Source of the DNA: Acidimicrobiaceae bacterium
GTDB lineage: Bacteria; Actinomycetota; Acidimicrobiia; Acidimicrobiales; Aldehydirespiratoraceae
Reading direction: 5' to 3'
DNA: 35,783 bases
NCBI GenBank assembly: GCA_009835735.1
Contig: VXWX01000032.1
Location: 1-35,783, forward strand
The notes under the pieces were generated by a model that did no database searches, was not told where the DNA came from, and saw only the letters and a program-made list of their open reading frames with translations. Shown piece after piece: positions 7,599 through 15,499 of the stretch; the first letter of the stretch is position 1; every line of letters starts with the position of its first letter. Made by a program: the position numbers and the translations under genes.

Positions 7599-8246
7599 AT
7601 GTCGGCTCTCGAGGATCGTCCTTTGCTCGGTGCCGACACGCCGCGCCGCCGGAGCGGAACGGATCGAACAACTGAGCGGCTGCTGCAGGCCGCCGCCAGA
7701 GAGTTTGTGGAGCACGGCTTCGACGCGGCCCGCGTCAGCGCCATTGCCCGCCGTGCCGGACTCACATCGGGAGCGGTCTACGCGCGCTGGCCCACCAAGA
7801 GCGACGTGATGGTGGCCGCCCTCGACTACATCTTTCACAGGGTCCTGCCGGCCAGCCGGATCAAGGAGTCGGGCGCCGACCGGATGGGGCCACCGGACGT
7901 GATCGAGACGCTGGGAGCGAGCCTGCTGGAGCCCGACGAGTCACGAGACGTCTTGGTGCAGGCCTTCGGCAGCGCACGCAACAACGAGCAGATCAGAGAG
8001 TGCCTGCTGAAGTTCCTGAACCAGGACGCTCAGCAGATCGCCGACATGATCGACGAGGGTAAGCAAGCCGGCTCCGTGGACCCCGAACTGAGCACGGCGG
8101 CCCTGTCCTTGGTGTGCCGGGCCACCGCCCTGGGTGCCCAACTACTCGTGTCGGCCGGTCTGGACGACCGCCACCTCCCGACCCACGACGAGTGGAACCG
8201 GGTCATCTCGACCCTCATCGGCGCGACTGCTCCGCCCAGCTCCTAG
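7599..8246 (+). CDS. TetR/AcrR family transcriptional regulator
   Basis: The 215-residue protein starts at ATG 7599. Its DNA-binding domain (about residues 22-68) reads T-T-E-R-L-L-Q-A-A-A-R-E-F-V-E-H-G-F, then A-R-V-S-A-I-A-R-R-A-G-L and the recognition helix T-S-G-A-V-Y-A-R-W-P-T-K-S. The remainder is an alpha-helical ligand-binding and dimerisation domain. It converges on the LLM flavoprotein gene and follows the PrmA-like gene, so its targets are not obvious from position. No operator was identified nearby. Confidence 0.9.
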   Translation: MSALEDRPLLGADTPRRRSGTDRTTERLLQAAAREFVEHGFDAARVSAIARRAGLTSGAVYARWPTKSDVMVAALDYIFHRVLPASRIKESGADRMGPPDVIETLGASLLEPDESRDVLVQAFGSARNNEQIRECLLKFLNQDAQQIADMIDEGKQAGSVDPELSTAALSLVCRATALGAQLLVSAGLDDRHLPTHDEWNRVISTLIGATAPPSS

Positions 8247-8292
8247 CCCAAGGCGGGGATCACCCTTCTTCTAGCCGAAGGCCGGCATCACC
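8243..8292. repeat. Direct repeat of the LLM gene 3' end
   Basis: Two 22-base copies (8243-8264 and 8271-8292) are 19/22 identical with a period of 28 bases. The second copy is the true end of the LLM flavoprotein gene (V-M-P-A-F-G-stop on the minus strand). The first, beyond the stop, would read V-I-P-A-L-G-stop in a shifted frame. It looks like a decayed local duplication of the gene end. Confidence 0.6.
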
Positions 8293-9317
8293 TCGTCGTG
8301 GATCAGTTGAAGCTGGCCCTGCACGTCGGGCACCTCGATGTCCCGTCCTGTGAAGGCGTTGAGCAAGAACGAGTCGGTGATGCAGGCGATGAAATGGTTG
8401 ACGCCGCTCGGCTCGATGTCCGACTTGATCTTGTCGACCACTTCTTCGGGGGTGCCGGCGACCGAGAGCTTCTCGGCGATGTCGGGCGTCATGTTGTCGA
8501 TGGCTCCCTGCACGTCGCCGTCGCCGAAGGCGTCAAGGATGGGCTGCACGTCTGACTGCGAGACGCCGTGGCGCTCCATCTGCTCCACTGCCATGGCCGG
8601 GATGTAGAACGCTCCGATTGTCTGTGCCGCCTGCTTGGCCCTGGCCGAGTCGGGTCCGATGGCGAACACGTTCCACACCGCGATGTCGAGGTCCTGCCAG
8701 TTCTTGCCGGCTCGCTCCGCTCCGATCCTCAGGTTGTCCACCATGTAGTTGCACGCCTCCTGGGAGTACTGGGCGAAGGCGTGGGTGCCGTCGGAGAGCT
8801 CGCCCGCGGCCTGGAAGGACTTCGGGCCCCGCAGAGCGCCGATCAGCAGAGGCAGATGCGCCTGCACCGGGCGGGCGAAGGTGAACAGCCCGGCGTAGTT
8901 GAAGAACTCGCCCTCGAAGGTCAGAGCGCCCTCGTCGAGGAAGGTGCGCATCACCTGGTGGGCCTCCTTGACCCGGGACAGCGGCTTGATGCCCGTCCAA
9001 TCCGTCGCGTACTGGGCGAGCAGGCTGAAGTTCCCGCTGGAGATGACGCATTCGGCCCGGCCGCCGGTGAGTTCGTCGAGGGTGGCCACTGCCTGGGCGA
9101 CCAGGGTTGGCTCGCGCAACGCGATCGGCGCCAGGCTGGGACCCATGCGGATCTGGTTGGTCTCCGACGCCGCGGCCGCGAACAGCACGTACAGGTCCTT
9201 GTGCCATGTCTCGTCGGCTGCGTAGCACCCGTAGAAGCCGAGTTCGTCAGCCAACTTGATGTGTTCCAGAGACTCCTGCAGCGGGTAGTCGGGCAGGGTT
9301 ACGAAGCTGAACCTCAT
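8271..9317 (-). CDS. LLM class flavin-dependent oxidoreductase
   Basis: This 348-residue protein belongs to the luciferase-like superfamily, whose TIM-barrel members use FMN or F420 for monooxygenation or hydride transfer. Start ATG 9317 gives M-R-F-S-F-V-T-L-P-D-Y-P and has a strong AAGGAGGAG six bases upstream. Family features include the early helix L-A-D-E-L-G-F-Y-G-C-Y-A-A-D-E, the T-L-D-E-L-T-G-G-R-A-E-C-V-I-S-S-G-N segment (around 100-118), and P-L-L-I-G-A-L-R-G-P-K-S near 180. The C-terminal part (about 285-348) carries the G-T-P-E-E-V-V-D-K-I motif common in F420-type members. It is divergent from the APH-like gene, so the two may be co-regulated. Cofactor and substrate are not determinable. 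Confidence 0.9.
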   Translation of the reverse strand: MRFSFVTLPDYPLQESLEHIKLADELGFYGCYAADETWHKDLYVLFAAAASETNQIRMGPSLAPIALREPTLVAQAVATLDELTGGRAECVISSGNFSLLAQYATDWTGIKPLSRVKEAHQVMRTFLDEGALTFEGEFFNYAGLFTFARPVQAHLPLLIGALRGPKSFQAAGELSDGTHAFAQYSQEACNYMVDNLRIGAERAGKNWQDLDIAVWNVFAIGPDSARAKQAAQTIGAFYIPAMAVEQMERHGVSQSDVQPILDAFGDGDVQGAIDNMTPDIAEKLSVAGTPEEVVDKIKSDIEPSGVNHFIACITDSFLLNAFTGRDIEVPDVQGQLQLIHDEVMPAFG

Positions 9318-9391
9318 TGTCTCCTCCTTGGCGAGCCGATGGCGGAACCGCGAACCTAGACCACAATGAGGCTGCGGTCGAGATCGGCAGA

Positions 9392-9409
9392 CCGGGCCTG
9401 ACGGCCCGG
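9392..9409. promoter_or_regulatory. Inverted repeat upstream of the APH-like gene
   Basis: A perfect 7-base inverted repeat, CCGGGCC-TGAC-GGCCCGG, lies 23 bases before the ATG of the phosphotransferase gene in the divergent region with the LLM gene. It could be an operator or an RNA hairpin in the leader. A GGGGAGGGG ribosome binding site follows it. Confidence 0.4.
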
Positions 9410-9432
9410 CGGATAGGGGAGGGGCGGTCGCC

Positions 9433-10779
9433 ATGATGAGTCCGGAGTCGCTGGCTGCCGCCGACGGCAACATCGCCCGCTGGTTCGAGCAGGACTTCGG
9501 CGGCACGGTTATCGAACTCGCCCGCCAGACGCGCTGGCGGCCGGTCTGGTTCGCGACCGTCGACCGGGGTGGCGCCCGCTACGAGCTGGTGGTGCGGGGC
9601 GACCGCACGGACATGCCTCTGATCTTCCCCCTCGAGCACGAGATGACCTTCCAGCGGCTCCTCGACGAGCACGGCATCCCCGTGGCGACCGTGCGGGGAT
9701 GGATCGACGAGCCCAAGGCCTACGTCATGGATCGTGTCGGCGGCCAGGAGCACTTCGGCGATACCAGCGACACCGAGCGGGCTGCGACCGTCGACGACTA
9801 TCTCGCCATCCTCGCCCGGCTTCACGCCCTGCCGCTCGCGCCGTTCGTCGCGGCAGGCATCCGGCGGGCCGCCGACCGATCGGAGGCCGGGCTGGTGGGG
9901 TTGCGCCGGTACGAGGAGCACTACCGCACGATGAAGACGCATCCCGACCCCTTCCTCGAGTTCTGCCTCGGCTGGCTGCGCCGCAACCCGATCGACATCG
10001 CTGGCCGGGAGGCACCCGTCGTCTGGGACTCGGGCCAGTTCCACCATGCCGGCGGCAGGATCCTGGCCGTACTGGATCTCGAGCTGGGCCACCTCGGCGA
10101 CCCGATGATGGACCTCGCCGCTTGGCGTATGCGCGACACCATCGTCGGCTACGGCGACATGAAGAAGCTCTACGCCCGATACGAGGAACTCTCGGGCGCA
10201 CCCGTCGACCTCGACGCCATCCGCTGGCACCACATGGCCTTCACGCTGTCCAACCAACTGGCCTACAGCCACGCCCTGCGCGACCCGTCAGCGGCCTCCG
10301 ACCTGATGACGAATCTCCAGTGGTGCTGCGAGACCAACCTCTTCGCCACCGAGGCCTGGGCGGAACATCTCGGCATCGACCTGGCAGGCGTGGAGATGCC
10401 CGAACTGCGCTTCTCGACTGCCGACGTGGGCCATCGACATCTGGTGCGGGCCCTGCGGTCGGTGACCACCGACGACCCGTTCGTGCGGCACGAGCTTCGC
10501 ATCCTGTTCCGCCTGGCCCGCCATCTCCAGCGACGCGACGAGATCGGAGATGCCGTCGAGGGGGCCGACCTCGACGACCTCGAGCGGCTGCTGGGGGCCC
10601 GCCCGCACGACTGGCGAGACGGCGAGGCCAAACTCGAGGCCTTCGTGCTCGCTGACACCGCCGGAAGTCACGACACCGATCTCGTGAAGCTCTTCCACAA
10701 GAGGAATCTCCGGGCCCACATGCTGCTGGGTCCGGCTGGATCGGCCATGACCCACCATCACACGATCCAGAAGTTCTGA
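9433..10779 (+). CDS. Phosphotransferase family protein (APH/choline kinase fold)
   Basis: The 448-residue protein has a kinase-like APH fold. The region around residues 193-225 reads A-P-V-V-W-D-S-G-Q-F-H-H, then V-L-D-L-E-L-G-H-L-G-D-P-M-M-D-L-A. The second part matches the Mg-binding D-x-E and G-D-P block of APH enzymes. The first replaces the usual H-G-D-x-x-x-x-N catalytic loop with W-D-S-G-Q-F-H, keeping the Asp but not the His and Asn. The normal ATP-lysine is also hard to place. It may therefore be a diverged kinase. About 130 extra C-terminal residues follow the kinase domain. Actinobacterial relatives often sit beside acyl-CoA dehydrogenases and act on unknown substrates. ATG 9433 follows a GGGGAGGGG site. 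Confidence 0.82.
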   Translation: MMSPESLAAADGNIARWFEQDFGGTVIELARQTRWRPVWFATVDRGGARYELVVRGDRTDMPLIFPLEHEMTFQRLLDEHGIPVATVRGWIDEPKAYVMDRVGGQEHFGDTSDTERAATVDDYLAILARLHALPLAPFVAAGIRRAADRSEAGLVGLRRYEEHYRTMKTHPDPFLEFCLGWLRRNPIDIAGREAPVVWDSGQFHHAGGRILAVLDLELGHLGDPMMDLAAWRMRDTIVGYGDMKKLYARYEELSGAPVDLDAIRWHHMAFTLSNQLAYSHALRDPSAASDLMTNLQWCCETNLFATEAWAEHLGIDLAGVEMPELRFSTADVGHRHLVRALRSVTTDDPFVRHELRILFRLARHLQRRDEIGDAVEGADLDDLERLLGARPHDWRDGEAKLEAFVLADTAGSHDTDLVKLFHKRNLRAHMLLGPAGSAMTHHHTIQKF

Positions 10780-10818
10780 CCGGCAATCACAGGTCGCGTT
10801 CTCGTTCGCGGCGTGCCC

Positions 10819-11565
10819 CTAGTCCCTGTTGATCGCGGCCCGGCGGGCTTCCAGGGCGGCGTGTCGTGCCGGTGACGCCAGTCGAGCCTCCCGCTCCGGC
10901 TGCCACACCGCAGGATCGAACCCGTCACCGCGGTCGAGCGATGCCAGCAGCTCCTTGGTCGCCGCGGTGGCGGCGGAGTCGGCGGCGAGGGTGGACAGGA
11001 GGCTCCCGGCCGTCTCGACGGCGGATCCCGAGCGTACGACGGTCGCGGTGCCGGGCGGGAGTTCCCGACCCGACAGCTCCTGCTGGAGCACCATGAGCCG
11101 GCGGACGGTGGACGAGCCGAGCCGAGCATGCAGCCGAGCCACCGACGACGGATTGTAGAGGATTCCCAGGCTGGTCGAGGGCAAGCCGATACGGGCCTCC
11201 TCCGAGACCACCGCGGCGTCGCAGGCCCACACCAGGTCCACAGCCGCGCCGTAGCAGGCGCCCTCAACTGCTGCGACTAGTGGCAGCGGGCTGAGAGTGA
11301 GGCGCTGGCAGAGCTGCTCGAGTTCATTGTCGAATCCGAGATCATCGACTGTGCCGGTCATCTCGGACAGGTCTGCTCCGGCGCTGAAGCGTTCAAGGCC
11401 GCCGGTCAACAGCACCCCGGTGGCGTCGGCAGCGGAGGTCTCGGCCGAGTCCAGCACCGCTTCAATCTCCCGCATCGTCGTGCGTCGAAGGGCGTTGGCC
11501 CGCTCCGGCCGGTTGATCTCCACCTGCCAGACCGAGCCGTCGAGGCGGTGGATGATGTCACTCAC
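10819..11565 (-). CDS. Enoyl-CoA hydratase/isomerase family protein
   Basis: This 248-residue crotonase-fold protein is the last gene of the six-gene operon. Crotonase features are the A-G-A-D-L oxyanion-hole block in L-E-R-F-S-A-G-A-D-L-S-E-M (about residues 56-68) and A-A-V-E-G-A-C-Y-G-A-A-V-D-L (about 98-112). The two glutamates that activate water in true enoyl-CoA hydratases are not obvious: the corresponding stretch reads G-L-P-S-T-S-L-G-I-L-Y-N-P. It may thus act as an isomerase, a hydrolase or on an unusual substrate. Its start overlaps the amidase stop as ATGA (11565-11562), indicating translational coupling. The role in CoA-thioester catabolism is inferred from the operon. Confidence 0.88.
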   Translation of the reverse strand: MSDIIHRLDGSVWQVEINRPERANALRRTTMREIEAVLDSAETSAADATGVLLTGGLERFSAGADLSEMTGTVDDLGFDNELEQLCQRLTLSPLPLVAAVEGACYGAAVDLVWACDAAVVSEEARIGLPSTSLGILYNPSSVARLHARLGSSTVRRLMVLQQELSGRELPPGTATVVRSGSAVETAGSLLSTLAADSAATAATKELLASLDRGDGFDPAVWQPEREARLASPARHAALEARRAAINRD

Positions 11566-12944
11566 GGGATTCCCAGGCGGGGCGACAGGCGGGCGAAGGG
11601 ACGCACATCCAATTCGGCTTCGAGTTGCTCCGCGAGCGACAGCAGTGAGGTGTCGGCCCCGTACCGTCCCACTAGCTGCACCGCGGCCGGAAGACCGTCC
11701 ACGAACCCGACGGGCAGCACCACCGCGGGATGTCCTGAGACGTTGAAGGGCACCGCGAACGGGAAGGCACCCCAGAGTCGGGCCACTCGCTCACCGGCGA
11801 TGATCTCCGGCCGGCATCCCAGTTGGAAGGCGGTGGTGGCGGTGGCGGGAGTGGCGATCACGTCATAGTCGTTGAAGTAGCGGTCCACCCGTTTCCGGTA
11901 CTCCTCCAGGTCGGTACGAGCCCGGGTGAGAACACGGGGGTCGAGCTGCTCGGCGGCCATCAGAGACCGCTCGTGATACCACGTCAACTGATGGCGACCG
12001 CGAAGCAGGTGGCCGCGGCGCTCGCCCTCCTCGGCCAGCACGAGCGGGCCGAATATCTCCTCCCATCCCGCGAGGTTCAGTTCTACGGGCGTCACATCGT
12101 GTCCACAGGCTGCGAGATGCTTGACAGCGGTTGCCGCCAGATCGCCCACGTCGGTGTCGATCGGGCGGCCTTCGGGCTTGGCGCACCAGGCGACGCGACG
12201 CGGCGACGGGCGGGGTGAGGAGGTGACTGCGGTCCGGACTTGCTCGACGGACAGCACCGCCAGCAGGAGGCGGGCGTCGGCGATGCATCGGGCCAGCGGT
12301 CCCACCGAGATGAACGGGCTGAACGCACGGAACCCGCCGGAATCGTCGATAGCGCCAAAGGTGGGTTTGAGTCCCACCAGACCGCAGAAGGATGCCGGAA
12401 TGCGGATCGAGCCTCCACCGTCGGAGCCGAGCCCCACCGTGCACGTCCCCGAGGCGACCGCCGCCGCGGCGCCGCCGCTTGACCCGCCGGCGGTGCGCGA
12501 AGGGTCGAAGGGGTTTGCGGTGTCGGGCCCCAGCAGGTTGTCCGTGGTGGCCGACTGGCAGAACTCCGAGACGTTGGTCTTGCCGACGATGACTGCTCCG
12601 GCCTGGCGCAGCCGGCGCACCGCCCCGGAGTCGTGGCGGGCCACGTCGTCGGCGTGGGCCAGCGAGCCGAGCGTGGTTACGTGGCCCTCGACATGGAAGG
12701 CGTCCTTGATTGAGACGGGAACACCGGCGAGGGGGCCGGCGCTGCCATTGCGGTAGTCCTTCTCGGCCGCGGCGGCCTGGCGGCGGGCCAGCTCCGGTGT
12801 GGGCAGGACGTAGGCGTGCAGAGTCGGGTTGACTGCGGCGATGCGTGCCTGGGCCAGCTCGGAGATCTCCACCGGTGACAGCGAGCCGTCCCGGTAGGCA
12901 TCGACAAGCCGCTGCAGCGGCCACCACAGGGGGCCGTCATCCAC
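11562..12944 (-). CDS. Amidase (amidase signature family)
   Basis: Amidase-signature enzymes hydrolyse C-N amide bonds with a Ser-cisSer-Lys triad. All three parts are visible in this 460-residue protein: Lys in P-V-S-I-K-D-A-F (about residue 79), the Gly/Ser block A-G-G-S-S-G-G-A-A-A-A-V-A-S-G carrying the cis-Ser (about 152-166), and the nucleophile Ser in G-S-D-G-G-G-S-I-R-I-P-A (about 173-184). Length fits the family. It overlaps the SDR gene upstream by 8 bases and the enoyl-CoA hydratase-like gene downstream by 4, so it belongs to the operon. In this setting it could release an amine or ammonia from an imported amide; the actual substrate is unknown. Confidence 0.93.
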   Translation of the reverse strand: MDDGPLWWPLQRLVDAYRDGSLSPVEISELAQARIAAVNPTLHAYVLPTPELARRQAAAAEKDYRNGSAGPLAGVPVSIKDAFHVEGHVTTLGSLAHADDVARHDSGAVRRLRQAGAVIVGKTNVSEFCQSATTDNLLGPDTANPFDPSRTAGGSSGGAAAAVASGTCTVGLGSDGGGSIRIPASFCGLVGLKPTFGAIDDSGGFRAFSPFISVGPLARCIADARLLLAVLSVEQVRTAVTSSPRPSPRRVAWCAKPEGRPIDTDVGDLAATAVKHLAACGHDVTPVELNLAGWEEIFGPLVLAEEGERRGHLLRGRHQLTWYHERSLMAAEQLDPRVLTRARTDLEEYRKRVDRYFNDYDVIATPATATTAFQLGCRPEIIAGERVARLWGAFPFAVPFNVSGHPAVVLPVGFVDGLPAAVQLVGRYGADTSLLSLAEQLEAELDVRPFARLSPRLGIP

Positions 12945-13698
12945 GAGCCGACACGCCTCCGGAGACGGTGAACACCTCGCCGGTCACATAGCCCGCCGCT
13001 TCCGACGCCAGGAACGAGACCATGCTCGCGACGTCGTCGGGCCTGCCCAGGCGGTCGAGGAACGCCTTGTCGGACAGGTAGCTGTCGAAGAACTCCTGGG
13101 GGTAGATCTTGCGCAGGAAATCGTTGTAGATCAGTCCCGGAGCCACCGCGTTGACCCGTACCCCGTGGACTGCATTCTCGGCTGCGGCCACCCGGGTCAG
13201 CGCCAGGACACCGGCCTTGGCCGCAGAATAGGCGGCGCCGTGTTCGGTGGACATCTCCCAGGCCGCGATCGACGAGATGTTGACGATCGAGCCGCCGCCG
13301 GTCGCGATCATGGCTTCCAGCGCGTAACGCATGCAGAGGAACGTGCCGGTCAAGTCGACGTCGAGGCAGCGCTGCCAGGTGTCCAGCGACATCTCGGCCA
13401 CCGGCTCGATCTTGGACCAGCCCGCGTTGTTGACCAGCACATCGAGTCCGCCCTTGGTTGCCGCCACCTCCGACATCACGGCACGAACTTGCTCATGGTC
13501 GGTGACGTCGAGGTGATGGGCGCTCACCTCGCGCCCGATCTCGTCGGCGAGCGCGCCGGCGAACTCACCGCACCGGCGCTGGTGGGCGTCGGTGACGACG
13601 ACATCCAATCCGTCGCGGGCGAGCCGTCTCGCTACCGCCGCGCCGATGCCAGCGCCGGCCGCCGCGGTCACCAGCGCCACTCGCTGGGTTCTTGCCAT
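12937..13698 (-). CDS. SDR family NAD(P)-dependent oxidoreductase
   Basis: A 253-residue classical short-chain dehydrogenase/reductase. The nucleotide-binding motif T-A-A-A-G-A-G-I-G lies at residues 11-19, with an extra residue relative to T-G-x-x-x-G-I-G. N-N-A-G is at 90-93. The catalytic Ser lies in N-I-S-S-I-A (142/143), and Y157 and K161 form the Y-x-x-x-K pair. The C-terminal G-E-V-F-T-V-S-G-G is typical. Asp in V-T-D-A-H favours NAD(H) over NADP(H). The ATG at 13698 overlaps the stop of the upstream LLM gene by one base. It likely oxidises a hydroxyl group in the operon pathway (inference). Confidence 0.93.
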   Translation of the reverse strand: MARTQRVALVTAAAGAGIGAAVARRLARDGLDVVVTDAHQRRCGEFAGALADEIGREVSAHHLDVTDHEQVRAVMSEVAATKGGLDVLVNNAGWSKIEPVAEMSLDTWQRCLDVDLTGTFLCMRYALEAMIATGGGSIVNISSIAAWEMSTEHGAAYSAAKAGVLALTRVAAAENAVHGVRVNAVAPGLIYNDFLRKIYPQEFFDSYLSDKAFLDRLGRPDDVASMVSFLASEAAGYVTGEVFTVSGGVSARG

Positions 13699-14708
13699 CA
13701 GCTTCCTCCTGCCTCGACTGCACGGATCACGGTGTCGGCCAAGTACGCCAACCGCTGCTCGCGCCCGCCCGACAGCAGCGCGAAGGTGATCCGGTCGATG
13801 TCGAGCTGCCAGAGCTGGCGGAGCCGGTCAACGCAGGTGTCGAGGTCGCCTGCCAGCGCCACCGACTTGACGAAGTCATCGGACACAGTGTGCTTGTGCT
13901 CGGCCTGCAACGAGAGGTGGTCGACGAGGCCGTAGGCGCCCGCGGCCCGCGCGAACTCTCCGCGGAACCGTTCCCACGCGGGCGGCATCCGCTTCCACGG
14001 GTGGAAGGTGGCCGCTTGGCTGGTGGCCCATGCTCTCACGTCGTCGATGGCGCTGGCGGTGTCGTCGCCCACCGACATGGTGACGAACAGATCGATGGTC
14101 AGCTGCCTGCGGTCGCGCCCGGCCGCCTCCAATCCTTGGTGGATGTAGTCGAGCTGCCAGGAGCAGAACTCGGGGTCGGCGGCGCCCATGAGCACGGCTC
14201 CGTCGCAGGTCTCGCCGGCGAGCCGCAGCATGGCCGGCTGCGAGACCGCGAGGTAGACGGGGATCTGGCGCTCAGCTGTGGCCAGGCGGACCTGGGTGCC
14301 GTAGAGGTCGCAGGGCTCACCGCTGAACAGTTGGCGGAACTCGTCGATTCCGGAGCGCAGGTCGTTGATTCTGGACGGCGCGCCCCCTGCGCCGAGCACG
14401 GCTGACCAGCCCGCGCCGAGGCCGAGCACAGCGCGGCCGCCGGAGAGTTCGTCGAGGGCGGCGGTGGCGTTGGCGGTCACTGTGGGGTGGCGGGTTACGA
14501 GGTTGGTGACGCCTGCTCCGATGAGCACGTTCTCGGTGGACAGAGCGGCCAGGTTCATGGCGGCGTACACGTCCTTCATGCCGAGCTGGAAGTCGATGTA
14601 CCACAGCGCCTCGAAACCGCTGTCGTCGACGGCCCGGGCCAGTTCAGCGGTGCGGCTCAGGGGCTCACGGGGGCTGACCCCGAGGGAAATGCCGTAGCGA
14701 TGCCTCAC
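13698..14708 (-). CDS. LLM class flavin-dependent oxidoreductase
   Basis: A second luciferase-like flavoprotein, 336 residues, distinct in sequence from the one at 8271-9317. Family marks are the opening Y-G-I-S-L-G-V-S-P-R-E-P, D-D-S-G-F-E-A-L-W-Y-I-D, the segment A-T-A-A-L-D-E-L-S-G-G-R-A-V-L-G-L-G-A-G-W (about residues 82-102), and I-P-V-Y-L-A-V-S-Q-P-A-M near 150-160. Such proteins use F420 (MER-like) or FMN. The start is GTG 14708, overlapping the hydrolase stop as GTGA, so it is coupled to the operon. It could perform an oxygenation or F420-dependent oxidation of the imported compound. Confidence 0.9.
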   Translation of the reverse strand: MRHRYGISLGVSPREPLSRTAELARAVDDSGFEALWYIDFQLGMKDVYAAMNLAALSTENVLIGAGVTNLVTRHPTVTANATAALDELSGGRAVLGLGAGWSAVLGAGGAPSRINDLRSGIDEFRQLFSGEPCDLYGTQVRLATAERQIPVYLAVSQPAMLRLAGETCDGAVLMGAADPEFCSWQLDYIHQGLEAAGRDRRQLTIDLFVTMSVGDDTASAIDDVRAWATSQAATFHPWKRMPPAWERFRGEFARAAGAYGLVDHLSLQAEHKHTVSDDFVKSVALAGDLDTCVDRLRQLWQLDIDRITFALLSGGREQRLAYLADTVIRAVEAGGS

Positions 14709-15499
14709 GTGGTGCCCCTGTCGTGCAAGAGCCGGGCGACCAGCTTGCCGTAGGCGTCGGGCTGGTCGATGGAGAGTAGATGACCGGCCCCGGCCACCTC
14801 GTGATACCGGCAGTCGCCGACATTGTCGACGATGATGTCGGATGCCCGGCGCGGGCAGAAGACGTCGCTGGATGCTCCGATGACGTCCACGGGAACCTCG
14901 ATCCGTGCCAGCAGGGGGTTCAGCGGCTCGGAGCGGATACCTATCATCGCTCGGGCGGCGTTGATGTAGCCGCGGCCGTCGCCGACGGCGTCCATCCGCC
15001 TCGAGGCGAGTGCGTCGATGTCGGTCTCGGTGACAACCTGCTTAGCTGTGTCATCGCGAAGGCCGGCAGCGAAGCCGTGCCAGTCGTGGGCTTCGAGTTG
15101 GGCGATGCGACCCTCGAAGAACTCGGCGGCGGCCATGCCGACCACGGATGATGTGGCCGCCACAACGAGGTGGCCGATCAGGGTTCCCGGAGCGGTCGCG
15201 GCCTTGAGCCCGATGGTGCCGCCCAGCGAGTAGCCGACGACGGCGGCCGGACCGGTCACGGTGTCCAGGAAGGCGGTCAGGTCGTCGCTCAGCTGCGACA
15301 GGGTGCCGGCGCCCTCTCCGGGAGTCGTTCGACCGTGTCCCCGGAGGTCCAGCGTGTAGACGGCGAACTCATCGAGATGGACCTCCACGGCCTCCCACGA
15401 GCGATGGTCCTCGGCGAGCCCATGCAGCAGCACTACCGGGGGTCCCGAACCTCGCTGCCGGTAGTTGACGTCAATGTCGTTCAGCTCGATCGTGCTCAT
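14705..15499 (-). CDS. Alpha/beta fold hydrolase
   Basis: From ATG 15499 the protein has 264 residues, normal for a small alpha/beta hydrolase; a much longer open frame extends upstream but only as a shadow of the ligase gene. The oxyanion-hole H-G is at residues 26-27 (V-V-L-L-H-G-L-A-E-D), the nucleophile elbow is G-Y-S-L-G-G with Ser91, the acid is probably Asp in G-A-S-S-D-V-F, and the His is in G-A-G-H-L-L-S-I. It would hydrolyse an ester, thioester or similar bond. Its ATG overlaps the ligase stop (ATGA, 15499-15496) and its stop overlaps the LLM start, so it is firmly within the operon. Confidence 0.92.
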   Translation of the reverse strand: MSTIELNDIDVNYRQRGSGPPVVLLHGLAEDHRSWEAVEVHLDEFAVYTLDLRGHGRTTPGEGAGTLSQLSDDLTAFLDTVTGPAAVVGYSLGGTIGLKAATAPGTLIGHLVVAATSSVVGMAAAEFFEGRIAQLEAHDWHGFAAGLRDDTAKQVVTETDIDALASRRMDAVGDGRGYINAARAMIGIRSEPLNPLLARIEVPVDVIGASSDVFCPRRASDIIVDNVGDCRYHEVAGAGHLLSIDQPDAYGKLVARLLHDRGTT

